45,510 nt of DNA from Rhodopila globiformis (lineage in GTDB: Bacteria; Pseudomonadota; Alphaproteobacteria; Acetobacterales; Acetobacteraceae): NCBI RefSeq assembly GCF_002937115.1, contig NZ_NHRY01000216.1, forward strand, positions 37,700-83,209. Direction: 5' to 3'. The translations under genes and the position numbers were made by a program. The notes under the pieces were generated by a model. That model was not told the origin of the DNA. It searched no databases and saw only the letters and a list, made by a program, of their open reading frames with translations. Numbering within the stretch: position 1 is the stretch's first letter; every line of letters starts with the position of its first letter. Positions 7,726 through 16,137 of this stretch are shown piece after piece.

Positions 7726-9015
7726 TCAGAACAACAACCGGGAGACAAACACGCCGCCGATGGCCAGCGCCAGCGCCGGCGGCATCACCAGCAGCCCGAG
7801 CTTCAGGAACGTCCAGGCGCCTACCCGGATCCCCTCCCGCCGCAGCGCCGCCAGCCACAGGATCGTCGCCAGCGATCCCGTCACCGACAGGTTCGGCCCC
7901 AGGTCGACGCCGATCAGTGCCGCGGCGCGCACCGGTTCCGGCACCTGCGCGATCTCTACCACCCGGCCCGCCAGCAGCCCGGTCGGCAGGTTGTTCACCA
8001 GGTTGCAGCCGACGGCGATCACGCCTCCTGCCGCCCAGGCCGCCTTCGCCACGGACTGCCGCGCCAGCTCGCCCAGCAGCGCCGCCAGTTGCTGCGTCAC
8101 GCCGGTATGGCCCAGCGCCTCCACCAGCACGAACAGCCCGGCCACCAGAGGCAGCACGCCCCAGGAGATCCCCCGGACCAGCCGCACCGGCCCGCTGCGG
8201 GTGACGATCATCACCAGCAGCGCGGTCCCGGCCCCGGACGCGAAGGTCGGCAGCCCCAGCGGGAGGCCGAGGAACGAGACCGTCACCAGCCCCACCGCCG
8301 TCACGGCAATGCCGAACGCTGCCACCTTGCCGCCCAGCGACAGCATCGGCAGCGCGATGCCGGACGAAACCGGGTCACGCAGCGCGCGCCGCTCGGCCAG
8401 CCGCAGCATCACATAAGTTGCGACGATCGCCAGCACCGACGGCAACGTATACAGCGGCAGCCACGCGAGCAACGGCGGCATGTGGCGGCCGTAGATCACC
8501 AGGTTCGCCGGATTGGAGATCGGCAGCACGAAGCTCGCGGCATTGGCGATGAAGGCGCAGACGGCGAGGTAGGGCAGGGGCCGCTTCACCTCCGCCGCCC
8601 GGGCCACCGCGGCGACGGCGGGGGTCAGCACCACGGCGGTCGCGTCGTTCGACAGGAACACCGTCACCAGGATGCCGACGCCATAGACCAGGGTGAACAG
8701 CCGCCGCGGCGAGCCGCGCGCCAGCTTCACCGCCCGTGCCGCCAGCCAGGTGAACAGCCCCTGCTGCCGCGCCAGCTCGGCCAGCAGCATCATGCCGGTC
8801 AGGAACAGGTAGACCTCGGTGCCCTTCAGCACCCCGGCCAGCGCATCGTGCGCCGGCAGCAGCCGCAGGCCAATCAGCAGCGCGGCGCCGGCGATCGCCC
8901 AGATGAACTCCGGCCACGCGAACGGCCGCAGGATCACGCCCAGGACCGCCGCCGCGGCGATCCCCCACACGGTCCAGGGCGAGGTGAGCAGGGGCGAAGC
9001 CGCCAGCGCGTCCAT
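7726..9015 (-). CDS. ArsB/NhaD-superfamily anion permease
   Basis: A 429-residue protein with 11-12 predicted membrane helices, the same length as classical ArsB. ArsB/NhaD signatures include FLSNDATAVVLTPAV, SNPANLVIYG, GCNLVNNLPTG and DLGPNLSVTGSLATILW. In the family these carry arsenite/antimonite, Na+/H+ or organic anions. No arsR, arsC or acr3 is nearby, so arsenite efflux is likely but not proven. The long ORF reaches up to 9762, but the family N-terminus starts at ATG 9015, which overlaps the stop of the upstream MFS gene by one base (TGATG). Confidence 0.85.
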   Translation of the reverse strand: MDALAASPLLTSPWTVWGIAAAAVLGVILRPFAWPEFIWAIAGAALLIGLRLLPAHDALAGVLKGTEVYLFLTGMMLLAELARQQGLFTWLAARAVKLARGSPRRLFTLVYGVGILVTVFLSNDATAVVLTPAVAAVARAAEVKRPLPYLAVCAFIANAASFVLPISNPANLVIYGRHMPPLLAWLPLYTLPSVLAIVATYVMLRLAERRALRDPVSSGIALPMLSLGGKVAAFGIAVTAVGLVTVSFLGLPLGLPTFASGAGTALLVMIVTRSGPVRLVRGISWGVLPLVAGLFVLVEALGHTGVTQQLAALLGELARQSVAKAAWAAGGVIAVGCNLVNNLPTGLLAGRVVEIAQVPEPVRAAALIGVDLGPNLSVTGSLATILWLAALRREGIRVGAWTFLKLGLLVMPPALALAIGGVFVSRLLF

Positions 9016-10265
9016 CAGGCGGCCGCGGCGGACAGGCCGGCTTCCGCGGCGGAGGCCCGGGTCTCCGGCATCAGCAGCGCGAAGAAGGCGAGGGCGCAGC
9101 CGGCGATCGCCGCGAGATACAGGAACCCGGTGGCATAGCCGAACCACTGCACCACGAAGCCGGCGGTGGCGTTGCTGAGGCTCGCGCCGATGCCGACAGC
9201 CAGGGCCGTCAGCCCCTGCGCCAGGTTGAACCGCCCGGTGCCGCGCATCAGGTCGGAGGCAATCAGAACTGAAATCACGCCAAAGATCCCCGCGGCGACG
9301 CCGTCCAGAAGTTGTATCGCGACCACCGCATACGGCCCGGCGGCAATCGAGAACAACACCCCGCGCACCGGCAGGATCCCCAGCGCCAGCAAAAAGATCG
9401 GCTTGCGCCCGACGCCGCGGGCCGAGGCCCGGCCGACGCACCACGCAACCCCGACCATGACAAGCTGCGCCGCAATGATGCAGGCCGACAGCGCGATGGT
9501 GTCGGTTCCCGGATGGGTCTTCGCCAGCACCTGTCCCGCCATCGGCAGCATGGCCGCGTTGCCGAAGTGGAACAGCACCACCGAGGCCAGGAACACCACC
9601 AGGTCCCGCTTGCGCAGCAGCTCCCGGAACGGAATCGGCTCGCACCGGTGTGCCGGGTCCTCGCCGCCGCGCGCCCGGTCGTGGTCGATCTCGCCGGGGT
9701 TGATCAGCGTCACGACCATGGCGCTGGCGACGGCGAAGCCGCAGACCAGGTAGAAGATCCAATCGTAGCCCAGGAACTGCCCCATCGCCCCGGCCAGCAC
9801 CGCGGCGGTCAGGTTGCCGGCATGGTTGAAGCTCTCGTTGCGGCTGATCCGCCCATCCAGCAGCCGCCGCCCGACCAAGCCGAGCGAGACCGCCGCGATC
9901 GCCGGCGGGATCACCGCCGAGGCCGCGCCCAGCGCTGCCTGCGCCGCCATCACGGTCCAGAAGCGTGGGACCAGGACGATCAGCAGGCAGCCCAGGGCGA
10001 CCAGCAGGCCCGAGGCGGCGATCAGCCGCCGCTTCGCCCGCGCCGAGTCGACCAGCAGCCCGGCCGGGACCTGGCAGATCGCCGCGCTGATCGACGCCGC
10101 CGCCATCGCCAGCCCGATGGCGCCCGCGTCCCAGTGCTGCGAGCCCTTCAGGAACACCGACAGGAACGGACCGACGCCGTCGCGCACGTCGGCCATCAGC
10201 AGGTTGATCGCATCCAGCCCATGCAGCGAGCGGGCGGATGCCGGATGTGTCCGGTTGCCGGCCAT
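9015..10265 (-). CDS. MFS transporter
   Basis: A 416-residue major facilitator superfamily protein with about 12 membrane helices in two halves and a charged central loop (about residues 195-220). The start of the first half is DAINLLMADVRDGVGPFLSV and the loop 2-3 region includes QVPAGLLVDSARAKRR. It resembles the subgroup of MFS carriers with an ADVRDGVGP N-terminus; the substrate is unknown. Start ATG 10265 follows an AAGGGCGG element. It overlaps the ArsB-type gene by one base, so the two are probably co-translated, suggesting a joint role in efflux of a toxic anion or its conjugate. Confidence 0.85.
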   Translation of the reverse strand: MAGNRTHPASARSLHGLDAINLLMADVRDGVGPFLSVFLKGSQHWDAGAIGLAMAAASISAAICQVPAGLLVDSARAKRRLIAASGLLVALGCLLIVLVPRFWTVMAAQAALGAASAVIPPAIAAVSLGLVGRRLLDGRISRNESFNHAGNLTAAVLAGAMGQFLGYDWIFYLVCGFAVASAMVVTLINPGEIDHDRARGGEDPAHRCEPIPFRELLRKRDLVVFLASVVLFHFGNAAMLPMAGQVLAKTHPGTDTIALSACIIAAQLVMVGVAWCVGRASARGVGRKPIFLLALGILPVRGVLFSIAAGPYAVVAIQLLDGVAAGIFGVISVLIASDLMRGTGRFNLAQGLTALAVGIGASLSNATAGFVVQWFGYATGFLYLAAIAGCALAFFALLMPETRASAAEAGLSAAAA

Positions 10266-10275
10266 GCCGCCGCCC

Positions 10276-10377
10276 TTACCGGTCCGGCGGCGGGGCCGTG
10301 GCCGGGTCAGGCGGCGCGGTCGGCAGGGCGAGCGCCGTCGCGAGCGTGATGGTCAGCCAGACCGTTGATGTCCGCAT
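10276..10377 (-). CDS. Possible 33-residue leader peptide
   Basis: A 33-codon ORF with a good ribosome binding site (GGAGGAGAC) before ATG 10377, ending with TAA ten bases before the MFS start. The peptide has a signal-peptide-like hydrophobic stretch (STVWLTITLATALALP) followed by a Pro/Ala-rich tail. It could be a short exported peptide or a leader whose translation affects the transporter genes. No homologue is recognised. Evidence is the ribosome binding site, spacing and hydrophobicity only. Confidence 0.35.
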   Translation of the reverse strand: MRTSTVWLTITLATALALPTAPPDPATAPPPDR

Positions 10378-10553
10378 TGTCTCCTCCGGGCGCAGTCGGT
10401 CGGGCTCGGCAACCGCCGTGCCAGTTCCAACGACGTGAAACGTCAGTGGTTGTCCGACCCGCGAAACGCCGCGCCGTCGGCTTTGGGCTTGGGGAGAAAC
10501 AACCGATCCGCCGGAGCGGGCGCACCAGCCCTTCCGCGTCATAGCGGCCGCAG

Positions 10554-10720
10554 GCCCCATTGGCGTTAAAATAGCGTGGCGGCGGCACGATGCTTGCCAT
10601 TCCGTCATGGCCCGGCTTGTCCGGGCCACCTGTTCCAGCACTGTGCCGCGACAGGTGGCCCGGACAAGCCGGGCCATGACGAGGAGGCAACAGCCAGCCC
10701 TATTTTAACGCCAATGGGGC
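10554..10720. mobile_element. MITE-like palindromic element, 167 bp
   Basis: Outer arms 10554-10574 (GCCCCATTGGCGTTAAAATAG) are repeated as a perfect 21-bp reverse complement at 10700-10720. Inside lies a second perfect inverted repeat (10603-10632 with 10651-10680, core GTCATGGCCCGGCTTGTCC). The bases GCAG flank both ends (10550-10553 and 10721-10724), which would fit a 4-bp target-site duplication. There is no coding capacity. The inner part recurs at 1-58. All this is seen directly; mobility is inference. Confidence 0.6.
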
Positions 10721-10878
10721 GCAGGCCCGCCATCCACGCCTTTGCCCCGATCCGCACCGCAAGGCATGGATGGTCCGCCTTCGCGGACCATGACGCGGAG
10801 AGGACGGTGCCCCGCACCCAATGACGCGGTAATTTCCTGATGGGTCCTTTGCGGACGTCCCGGGCCTGCTGTCGGGAC

Positions 10879-10926
10879 ACCCGGGCAACCCATGGCCCCG
10901 GAACCCGGGCAACCCATGGCCCCGGA
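10879..10926. repeat. Two perfect 24-bp tandem copies
   Basis: The 24-base unit ACCCGGGCAACCCATGGCCC plus CGGA occurs at 10879-10902 and again, without a mismatch, at 10903-10926. It lies in non-coding DNA downstream of nnrU (minus strand). Probably a recent slippage or unequal crossover product. Confidence 0.85.
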
Positions 10927-11027
10927 TGCCGCGGTATCATGGCCAGGCCCGCAGGCCGGGCCTCCGGTCCCGCCGGTCCGCGGACGTTCCCATCAGCCCG
11001 CGGTTGCGTTGCGAAGTCCCGGTCCTG

Positions 11028-11612
11028 TCAGCCCAGGACGCGCACGCCAATCAGCACCGGGTGCAGGAAGATCATCGCCACATAGGCGACGGTGCCGCCG
11101 ATGAGCGCGATGGCGTCGGCCCGGGTGAACGCCGGCACGCGTGAGGCGCCCAGGTCGCCGCGCCGCTTGACGGCGATCCGGTCGTACACCGCCCAGGCCA
11201 GGAACGAGCCGAACAGCAGCAGTCCGCCGAGGTCGCCGTTGGCCAGCAGGTGCGCCAGCGCCCAGATCTTGACCGCCACCAGCATCGGGTGGCGCAGCCA
11301 GCCCCGGATCCGCCCGGGCGCCTTGCCCGAGCAGGCCAGCGCCACGAACGCGAACCACATCAGCACGATCGCCGCGTCGCGCCCCCACGCCGGCGGCGTC
11401 CACAGCGGGATCCTCCCCTGCGCCTGGTACAGCGAGAACCCCCAGACGATCAGCGCGAACCCGGCCAGGGCGATGATGGAGTAGATGGCCTTGAAGGGAT
11501 TCGGCCCCAGGCTCTCGATCAGGTGGGCCCGCCGGTCGCGGAAGGTCGTGAAGGTGTGGGTGCCGAGAAAGATGACGATTCCCAGGACCAGGATCAGCAT
11601 GGCTGTCAGCAT
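11028..11612 (-). CDS. nnrU: NnrU-family membrane protein
   Basis: A 194-residue protein with about six membrane helices and the family features HTFTTFRDRRAHL, the WFAFVALACSGKAPGRIRG loop, RHPMLVAVKIWALAHLLANGD and SFLAWAVYDRIAVKRR. NnrU was named from a nitrite/NO-reduction locus and is related to the isoprenylcysteine-methyltransferase-like membrane fold. No nir or nor gene is nearby, so a role in nitrogen-oxide metabolism is not supported by context. The ORF is open to 11657, but the family starts at MLTAMLILVLG (ATG 11612). Confidence 0.85.
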   Translation of the reverse strand: MLTAMLILVLGIVIFLGTHTFTTFRDRRAHLIESLGPNPFKAIYSIIALAGFALIVWGFSLYQAQGRIPLWTPPAWGRDAAIVLMWFAFVALACSGKAPGRIRGWLRHPMLVAVKIWALAHLLANGDLGGLLLFGSFLAWAVYDRIAVKRRGDLGASRVPAFTRADAIALIGGTVAYVAMIFLHPVLIGVRVLG

Positions 11613-11765
11613 GAGGGTTCCCCGTGTTGTCTTTGCGGGGCCGTATAGCACGCGCAATTGTCGCGCGGCAGGCCCGGTTTTCCCGGACGTGACGAAGGCG
11701 CAACTCCGGATCTGGCGGGAGCGTCCGCTGAACGGAGCCCGTGGAGGCCGGACAAGTCCGCGGGG

Positions 11766-11978
11766 TCAGTCCTCGATCGATTGCGGATTGAAATTCCGTA
11801 CGTGACCGGTGCGGACCATCTGTTCCGCCGCTTGCCGGGCATCGGCGGTCGCAGGCCACAGCGTCTGGTCAAGCTCCGCCACCCGGACATCGGTGGCGAT
11901 GAACCGCACGCCGTTCTGCTGCCGCACGGCTGCCCCGACCAGGCTGCCATCGACCTCGATCTGAACCGAATGCCACAT
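11766..11978 (-). CDS. Small conserved-looking hypothetical protein
   Basis: A 70-residue soluble, acidic protein with alternating beta-like segments at the N-terminus (WHSVQIEVDGSLVGAAVRQQ, then NGVRFIATDVRVAEL) and a helix near the C-terminus. A GGAGG ribosome binding site lies a few bases before ATG 11978 and third-position GC is high, so it is probably real. Function unknown. It is transcribed away from the PLP-enzyme gene; the short palindrome at 12024-12037 lies in between. Confidence 0.6.
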   Translation of the reverse strand: MWHSVQIEVDGSLVGAAVRQQNGVRFIATDVRVAELDQTLWPATADARQAAEQMVRTGHVRNFNPQSIED

Positions 11979-12023
11979 GGCGGAAGCCTCCGGTCGTCGA
12001 CGGCGCGGGGATGCGTCGCCGAG

Positions 12024-12037
12024 AAGATATACATCTT
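12024..12037. promoter_or_regulatory. AT-rich palindrome in divergent promoter
   Basis: AAGAT-ATAC-ATCTT is a perfect palindrome in a short AT-rich island (about 12021-12045, TATACATCTTATACAC) between two divergent genes. It could be an operator overlapping a -10 element. Position and symmetry are the only evidence. Confidence 0.35.
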
Positions 12038-12112
12038 ATACACGTGGGCAAAAATCAACCCACCACCGGCATGAGTAAAAAGATCCGCAACCGCATCGGC
12101 TGCTCCGCCCCG

Positions 12113-12172
12113 CTGGCTATCTCGCTGGCTATCCCGCTGGCGATCCCGCTGGCGATCCCCCTGGCTATCCTG
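12113..12172 (+). repeat. Five 12-bp tandem repeats (LAIP-coding)
   Basis: Five near-identical 12-base units (CTGGCTATCCCG and variants). Because 12 is a multiple of three, the array stays open and reads LAIS-LAIP-LAIP-LAIP-LAIL in frame with the downstream PLP-enzyme gene. From ATG 12071 this gives a basic N-terminus plus hydrophobic core, like a signal sequence. Whether it is translated is uncertain. Confidence 0.85.
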
Positions 12173-12229
12173 CTTGCGGAACGCCCGGCGCGCGACGTAA
12201 GCGGAGCGTCCGCGCAGGAGGATGGGTTG

Positions 12230-13387
12230 ATGGCAGGCAACAGGGCGCCACAGACGGTCGCGGCGGCGAACGGTATCGGCAGCGACAGCGCATTCGGCGC
12301 AGTGGCGCCGCCGCTGTATCTGTCGAGCACCTTCACCTTCGACGGCTTCAACCGGCCGCGGACCTACGACTACACCCGCGCCGGCAACCCGACCCGCGAT
12401 GTCCTCGCCAACACGCTGGCGCAACTGGAGGGGGGCGCGGGGGCGGTGATCACCGCGACCGGCACGGCGGCGATCGACCTGGCGCTGGCCAGCCTGGAGC
12501 CGGGCCACCTGGTCGTTGCGCCGCACGACTGCTATGCCGGTACCTGGCGGCTGCTGCGCGCGCGCCAGGCGAAGCGGCAATTCGCCGTCGTGTTCGTCGA
12601 TTTTGCTGACGAGAGGGCGTGGACCGCCGCCCTGGCGCGCGGGCCGAAGCTCGTGCTGGTCGAAACGCCGAGCAATCCGCTGATGCGCATCATCGATATC
12701 CGCAAGACCGCGGCGCAGGCGAAGGCGGCCGGGGCGAAGGTCATCGTCGACAACACCTTCCTGTCGCCGGCGTTGCAGCAGCCGATACGGCTGGGCGCGG
12801 ATCTTGTGGTGCATTCGACGACCAAGTTCCTGAACGGCCACTCCGACGTCGTCGGCGGCGCGGTGGTGGCGGCGAGCCAGCGGGATCACGAGGATCTTGT
12901 GGCCTGGGCGAACGTCACCGGCGTGACCGGAGCGCCGTTCGATGCCTACCTGACACTGCGCGGCGTCCGCACGCTGTTTCCCCGCATCGAGCAGCAGCAG
13001 AAGAACGCTGCCGCCGTCGCGGCTTTCCTCTCGTCGCATGCGGCGGTGGCGGCGGTGCATTACCCCGGGCTGCCGGCGCACCCGAACCATGCCCTGGCCC
13101 GGGCGCAGCAGAGTGGCTTCGGCGCGATGCTGAGCTTCGAGATCGCCGGCGGCAGCGAGGCCGTTCGCCGCTTCGCCGAGGCGATCCGGGTGTTCACCCT
13201 GGCGGAATCGCTGGGCGGGATCGAGAGCCTGGTGGCGCATCCCGCCACCATGACCCATGCCAGCATGACGCCCGAAGCAAGGCAGGCCGCCGGGATCAGC
13301 GACAGCCTGCTGCGGCTGTCGGTTGGCCTGGAAGCCGAGGCGGACCTGCTGGCCGATCTGGCGCAAGGACTGGCGGCTGCGTCGTAG
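12230..13387 (+). CDS. Cystathionine gamma-synthase/gamma-lyase family PLP enzyme
   Basis: A 385-residue Cys/Met-metabolism PLP enzyme. PLP lysine is K199 in VVHSTTKFLNGHSD. Other signatures are YDYTRAGNPTRD (residues 47-57), TATGTAAIDLAL, DNTFLSPALQQP and the C-terminal ESLGGIESLVAHPATMTHASM. The family covers cystathionine gamma-synthase, beta-lyase, gamma-lyase and O-acylhomoserine sulfhydrylase; I cannot separate these from sequence alone. The start ATG 12230 follows an AGGAGG ribosome binding site at 12216-12221. An in-frame extension through the LAIP repeats back to ATG 12071 or 12011 is possible but lacks a ribosome binding site. Monocistronic. Confidence 0.85.
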   Translation: MAGNRAPQTVAAANGIGSDSAFGAVAPPLYLSSTFTFDGFNRPRTYDYTRAGNPTRDVLANTLAQLEGGAGAVITATGTAAIDLALASLEPGHLVVAPHDCYAGTWRLLRARQAKRQFAVVFVDFADERAWTAALARGPKLVLVETPSNPLMRIIDIRKTAAQAKAAGAKVIVDNTFLSPALQQPIRLGADLVVHSTTKFLNGHSDVVGGAVVAASQRDHEDLVAWANVTGVTGAPFDAYLTLRGVRTLFPRIEQQQKNAAAVAAFLSSHAAVAAVHYPGLPAHPNHALARAQQSGFGAMLSFEIAGGSEAVRRFAEAIRVFTLAESLGGIESLVAHPATMTHASMTPEARQAAGISDSLLRLSVGLEAEADLLADLAQGLAAAS

Positions 13388-14002
13388 CGCGCGGGTTGCG
13401 TGCGGCGGAAGCCAGACATTTTTGGCCCGTTACTGGCATCAATCATTCCGTCGTGCGGAAAGAGATCAACGTCAGCCGGCGATCCGGGCGTTCCTGGCGG
13501 CAGGCGTGCCGGGGCATGTGATTTTCGGGTCGTGGCCAGTGGTGAAGTTGTTATTTCAACGTAGCAGAATTCTGCCGTTGCGCCCGTTGCCCATGCTGCT
13601 GGCCGCCTGCTCCGGACCGAGGAAGCGGATCGGTGCCAATCCATGGCGACCGCCGGTCGCAATGAATTCTTCTCTGCGGCCTCTGCGCCCCGCTCTGCGG
13701 TCTCTGCGTCGAATCGCGGTGGTTGCGGCGCCACCGGCGCTCGGGTTGGGCAACTCACTGGCAACGCCGTTCTTTGTTGCGGCACCGCATTTTTTCGACG
13801 CAGAGACCGCAGAGCGGAGCGCAGAGTGCGCAGAGAAGGGATTGGGGCGACCTGCGGCCGCCGCGCGTCTGCACCGTTCGGTGCCTCCCGATCCAGCGCG
13901 GCAGGCGATCCGCAGAACGTTTGTCAGGACAGGACTGTCGATCCCGGGCGGTGTCGAGAGCAGGCCGTGGCAACTGCCGGGTCCCGGGAACCGCGGCCCG
14001 GC
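13388..14002. other. Intergenic region with a wide inverted repeat
   Basis: Between two converging genes. No supported gene: the ORFs here read the repeats. The main element is the inverted repeat pair 13669-13713/13794-13838. I see no strong terminator hairpin with a U-run. Confidence 0.6.
13669..13838. repeat. Inverted pair of GCAGAG-motif repeats
   Basis: The 45-base arm 13669-13713 (CTTCTCTGCGG, then CTCTGCGGTCTCTGCGTCGAA) recurs as a near-perfect reverse complement at 13794-13838, separated by 80 bases. It is the same architecture as the CACGGAG pair at 403-588 with a different motif. Confidence 0.75.
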
Positions 14003-14473
14003 TCAATCCTCGTTCAAACCCAGGGTCAGGTCCGCCACGCCCATCGGATCCTCCAGCGCCGCCAGCCGCCCCGCCGCCAGCCAGGCGAAGCGCTCCAGCA
14101 GCGCCTTGCGCCGCGGCGTCGGCAGGCGGATGCACAGCGGCTCGCGGATCACCTCGGCCTCATGACCGGCGCAGACGATCAGCCCGGGATCGGGTGGCAG
14201 CACATCCTGCGGGAAATCGCTGTCCACGGCGAAGAAGAACTGGTCGCAGAACGGCTGGTATTCCGCCCACTTTCCGTCCGCCAGGTAGTCGCGCAGCCCC
14301 GACTTGACCTCGATGCAGGCAAAGCCGCCGCCCGGCTGCAAGGCCAGGATATCGGCGCGGCGGCCGTTCGCCAGGCGGACTTCGTGCAGCGGCGCCCAGC
14401 CCAGCCGCAGGCACAGGCGCGCGGCGGCGCGGCGGACCAGGGTCGTGCGTTCCGGGAAGCCGATGCCGTCCAT
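14003..14473 (-). CDS. mmcB: MmcB family DNA repair protein
   Basis: A 156-residue protein of the MmcB (DUF1052) family. It carries a PD-(D/E)xK-like nuclease core: the conserved ADILALQ segment, then ACIEVKSGLRDYLADGKWAEY and QFFFAV. MmcB is described as an SOS-linked mutasome or repair component in alphaproteobacteria. The ORF is open to 14527; ATG 14473 fits the family start. It is the last gene of a minus-strand group, 13 bases after the pterin dehydratase. No LexA box was identified, so SOS control is not shown here. Confidence 0.85.
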   Translation of the reverse strand: MDGIGFPERTTLVRRAAARLCLRLGWAPLHEVRLANGRRADILALQPGGGFACIEVKSGLRDYLADGKWAEYQPFCDQFFFAVDSDFPQDVLPPDPGLIVCAGHEAEVIREPLCIRLPTPRRKALLERFAWLAAGRLAALEDPMGVADLTLGLNED

Positions 14474-14486
14474 CAGCCCAGCCCAG

Positions 14487-14777
14487 TCAGCCCAACAAAG
14501 CGTCGATCGCCTGCGCCAACTGGACATCGTTCTGCGTCAGCCCGCCGGCGTCGTGCGTGCTGAGTTCGATCCGCACCGTGTTCCAGACGTTCGACCAGTC
14601 CGGGTGGTGGTCGAACTTCTCCGCCAGCAGCGCGACCCGGGTCATGAAGCCCCAGGCCTGGCTGAAATCGGCGAACCTGAACTCGCGCCGGATCGCCTCC
14701 TTGTCCAGGGCGCGGGACCATTGCGGGATCTTCGTGCCCAGTTCCGACAGCTCGGTCTCGGTCAAACGCGTCGCCAT
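14487..14777 (-). CDS. phhB: 4a-hydroxytetrahydrobiopterin dehydratase
   Basis: A 96-residue pterin-4a-carbinolamine dehydratase, the usual family length. The active-site signature [15 protein letters not shown] is intact, with the catalytic histidines, and is followed by [18 protein letters not shown]. It regenerates dihydropterin after aromatic amino-acid hydroxylation, though such genes are often found without a hydroxylase. None is in this window. It lies 10 bases downstream of the nitronate monooxygenase gene and 13 bases upstream of mmcB, so the three are probably one transcript. Confidence 0.93.
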   Translation of the reverse strand: MATRLTETELSELGTKIPQWSRALDKEAIRREFRFADFSQAWGFMTRVALLAEKFDHHPDWSNVWNTVRIELSTHDAGGLTQNDVQLAQAIDALLG

Positions 14778-14787
14778 GCCGACCTCC

Positions 14788-15927
14788 CTACAATGATTGG
14801 GCCACGCGCTGCATGTCCTCCAGCGCCGCGGCGAAGTCCGTCATGAACCCGGCGACCACCTGGCGGCAATCGGGAATATCTTCCACCAGCCCGACGCCCT
14901 GGCCGACGAAGTAGCTGACCAGCGCGCGCGCCTGCGCGTTCCCCGCCTCGGCGGCGCGGGTCGCCCGGGCCATCGCCGGCTCGCTGAGCATGCCTTGCAG
15001 CGGCATCGGCAGCGGGGCGGGGCTGTCCGGGCCCTCCCAGGCGTCGGTCCAGGCCGAGCGCAACTGCCGCGCCGGCTTGCCGGTGCGCCCGCGCGAGCGG
15101 ACCGTGTCGCGCGACCGCGCCGCCACCATCTTCTCGCGGAACACCGGCGAGGTCTCCGACTCCACCGTTGCCAGCCAGACCGAGCCGGTCCAGACGCCCT
15201 CCGCCCCCATCGCCATGCAGGCGGCCATCTGCCGGCCGGTCATGATCCCGCCGGCGGCCAGCACCGGCACCTTGCCCTGCGTCGCGCGCAGCACCTCCGG
15301 CACCAGCACGAGCGTCGAGACCTCGCCGCAATGCCCGCCGGCCTCGCCGCCCTGGGCAACCAGGATGTCCACCCCGGCGGCGACCTGCCGCTCGGCATGT
15401 TCCCGTGCGCCGACGAGGGCGGCGCAGGGGATGCCATGCTGGCGGGCACGCTCCCGCATCGAGGCGGGCGGCACGCCCAGCGCGTTGGCGATCAGGCGGA
15501 TGGGGTGGCGGAAGGCGACGTCCATCAGCTTCTCGGCGGTCTCGAACTGGTAGGACGGCAGGCGGTCCGGGTCCTCGCGCGGGTCGCGGCCGGCGGTCGG
15601 ATCGACGCTGTGGCGGCGCAGCAGGTCGTGTACGAAAGCGCGGTGGCTGTTGGGGATCTTGCCCGCCAGGCTGCCCTGGGTGGCGCCGGCCTCGGTGCGG
15701 AACGCGAGATTCTCCGGCACCAGCAGGTCAACGCCGTAGGGATGGCCGTCGGTATGGGCGTCGATCCAGGACAGCTCGATCTCGAGCTGTTCCGGGGTGG
15801 TGCCGGCGGCGCCGAACACGCCGAAGCCGCCGGCGCGGCTGACCGCGGCGACGACGTCGCGGCAATGGCTGAAGGCCACCAGGGGAAAGCCGATCCCCAG
15901 CATCTGGCAGAGTCGGGTCTGCATCAT
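14788..15927 (-). CDS. Nitronate monooxygenase family FMN enzyme
   Basis: A 379-residue 2-nitropropane dioxygenase-like TIM-barrel flavoprotein. Visible family features are [15 protein letters not shown] near the N-terminus, [20 protein letters not shown] (flavin/active-site His loop) and [21 protein letters not shown] (phosphate-binding part). These enzymes oxidise nitronates, but many members have other or unknown substrates. ORF start codons lie further upstream; the tandem ATG at 15922-15927 fits the family N-terminus ([10 protein letters not shown]). First gene of the NMO-phhB-mmcB group. Confidence 0.88.
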   Translation of the reverse strand: MMQTRLCQMLGIGFPLVAFSHCRDVVAAVSRAGGFGVFGAAGTTPEQLEIELSWIDAHTDGHPYGVDLLVPENLAFRTEAGATQGSLAGKIPNSHRAFVHDLLRRHSVDPTAGRDPREDPDRLPSYQFETAEKLMDVAFRHPIRLIANALGVPPASMRERARQHGIPCAALVGAREHAERQVAAGVDILVAQGGEAGGHCGEVSTLVLVPEVLRATQGKVPVLAAGGIMTGRQMAACMAMGAEGVWTGSVWLATVESETSPVFREKMVAARSRDTVRSRGRTGKPARQLRSAWTDAWEGPDSPAPLPMPLQGMLSEPAMARATRAAEAGNAQARALVSYFVGQGVGLVEDIPDCRQVVAGFMTDFAAALEDMQRVAQSL

Positions 15928-16137
15928 GCGGACATCCTCAACGCTGGGTCTACGTCGGGCGGCGGGCAGGCATAGGGCGTTTTTCCGGTCCACGCGTGAT
16001 GGTCCGCCCTGGCGTGGGCGCGCAGGATCACATCCACGGCGGTGGCGGCCGTCACCATGGCGACGCGCGCCAGCCTCTTGCGCTGACGTCATCCTGCCTG
16101 GCATCGGCCAGCCGCCAGATCGCGTCGCTGTTCTGCA
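15928..16137. other. Short gap between nitronate monooxygenase and tag genes
   Basis: A gap of 210 bases upstream of the NMO group and downstream of tag, all minus strand. It includes a GATGGTCCGCC segment resembling the family-B repeat. No gene seen. Confidence 0.5.

Larger units (their letters stand above)
10378..11027. other. Repeat-filled intergenic region
   Basis: No supported gene. The region contains the MITE-like element (10554-10720), a family-B relative (about 10727-10797, with TCCGCCTTCGCGGA hairpin) and a 24-bp perfect tandem duplication (10879-10926). The ORFs across it read repeat DNA. Confidence 0.6.

Noticed and set aside
12011-12229. ATG 12011 or 12071 as the main start of the PLP enzyme
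   Set aside because: Neither has a ribosome binding site, and the family begins after 12230, which has AGGAGG; kept only as a finding.
13643-14563. 306-codon plus-strand ORF across 13.6-14.6 kb
   Set aside because: It spans an inverted repeat and then the complement of mmcB, a well-supported gene on the other strand.
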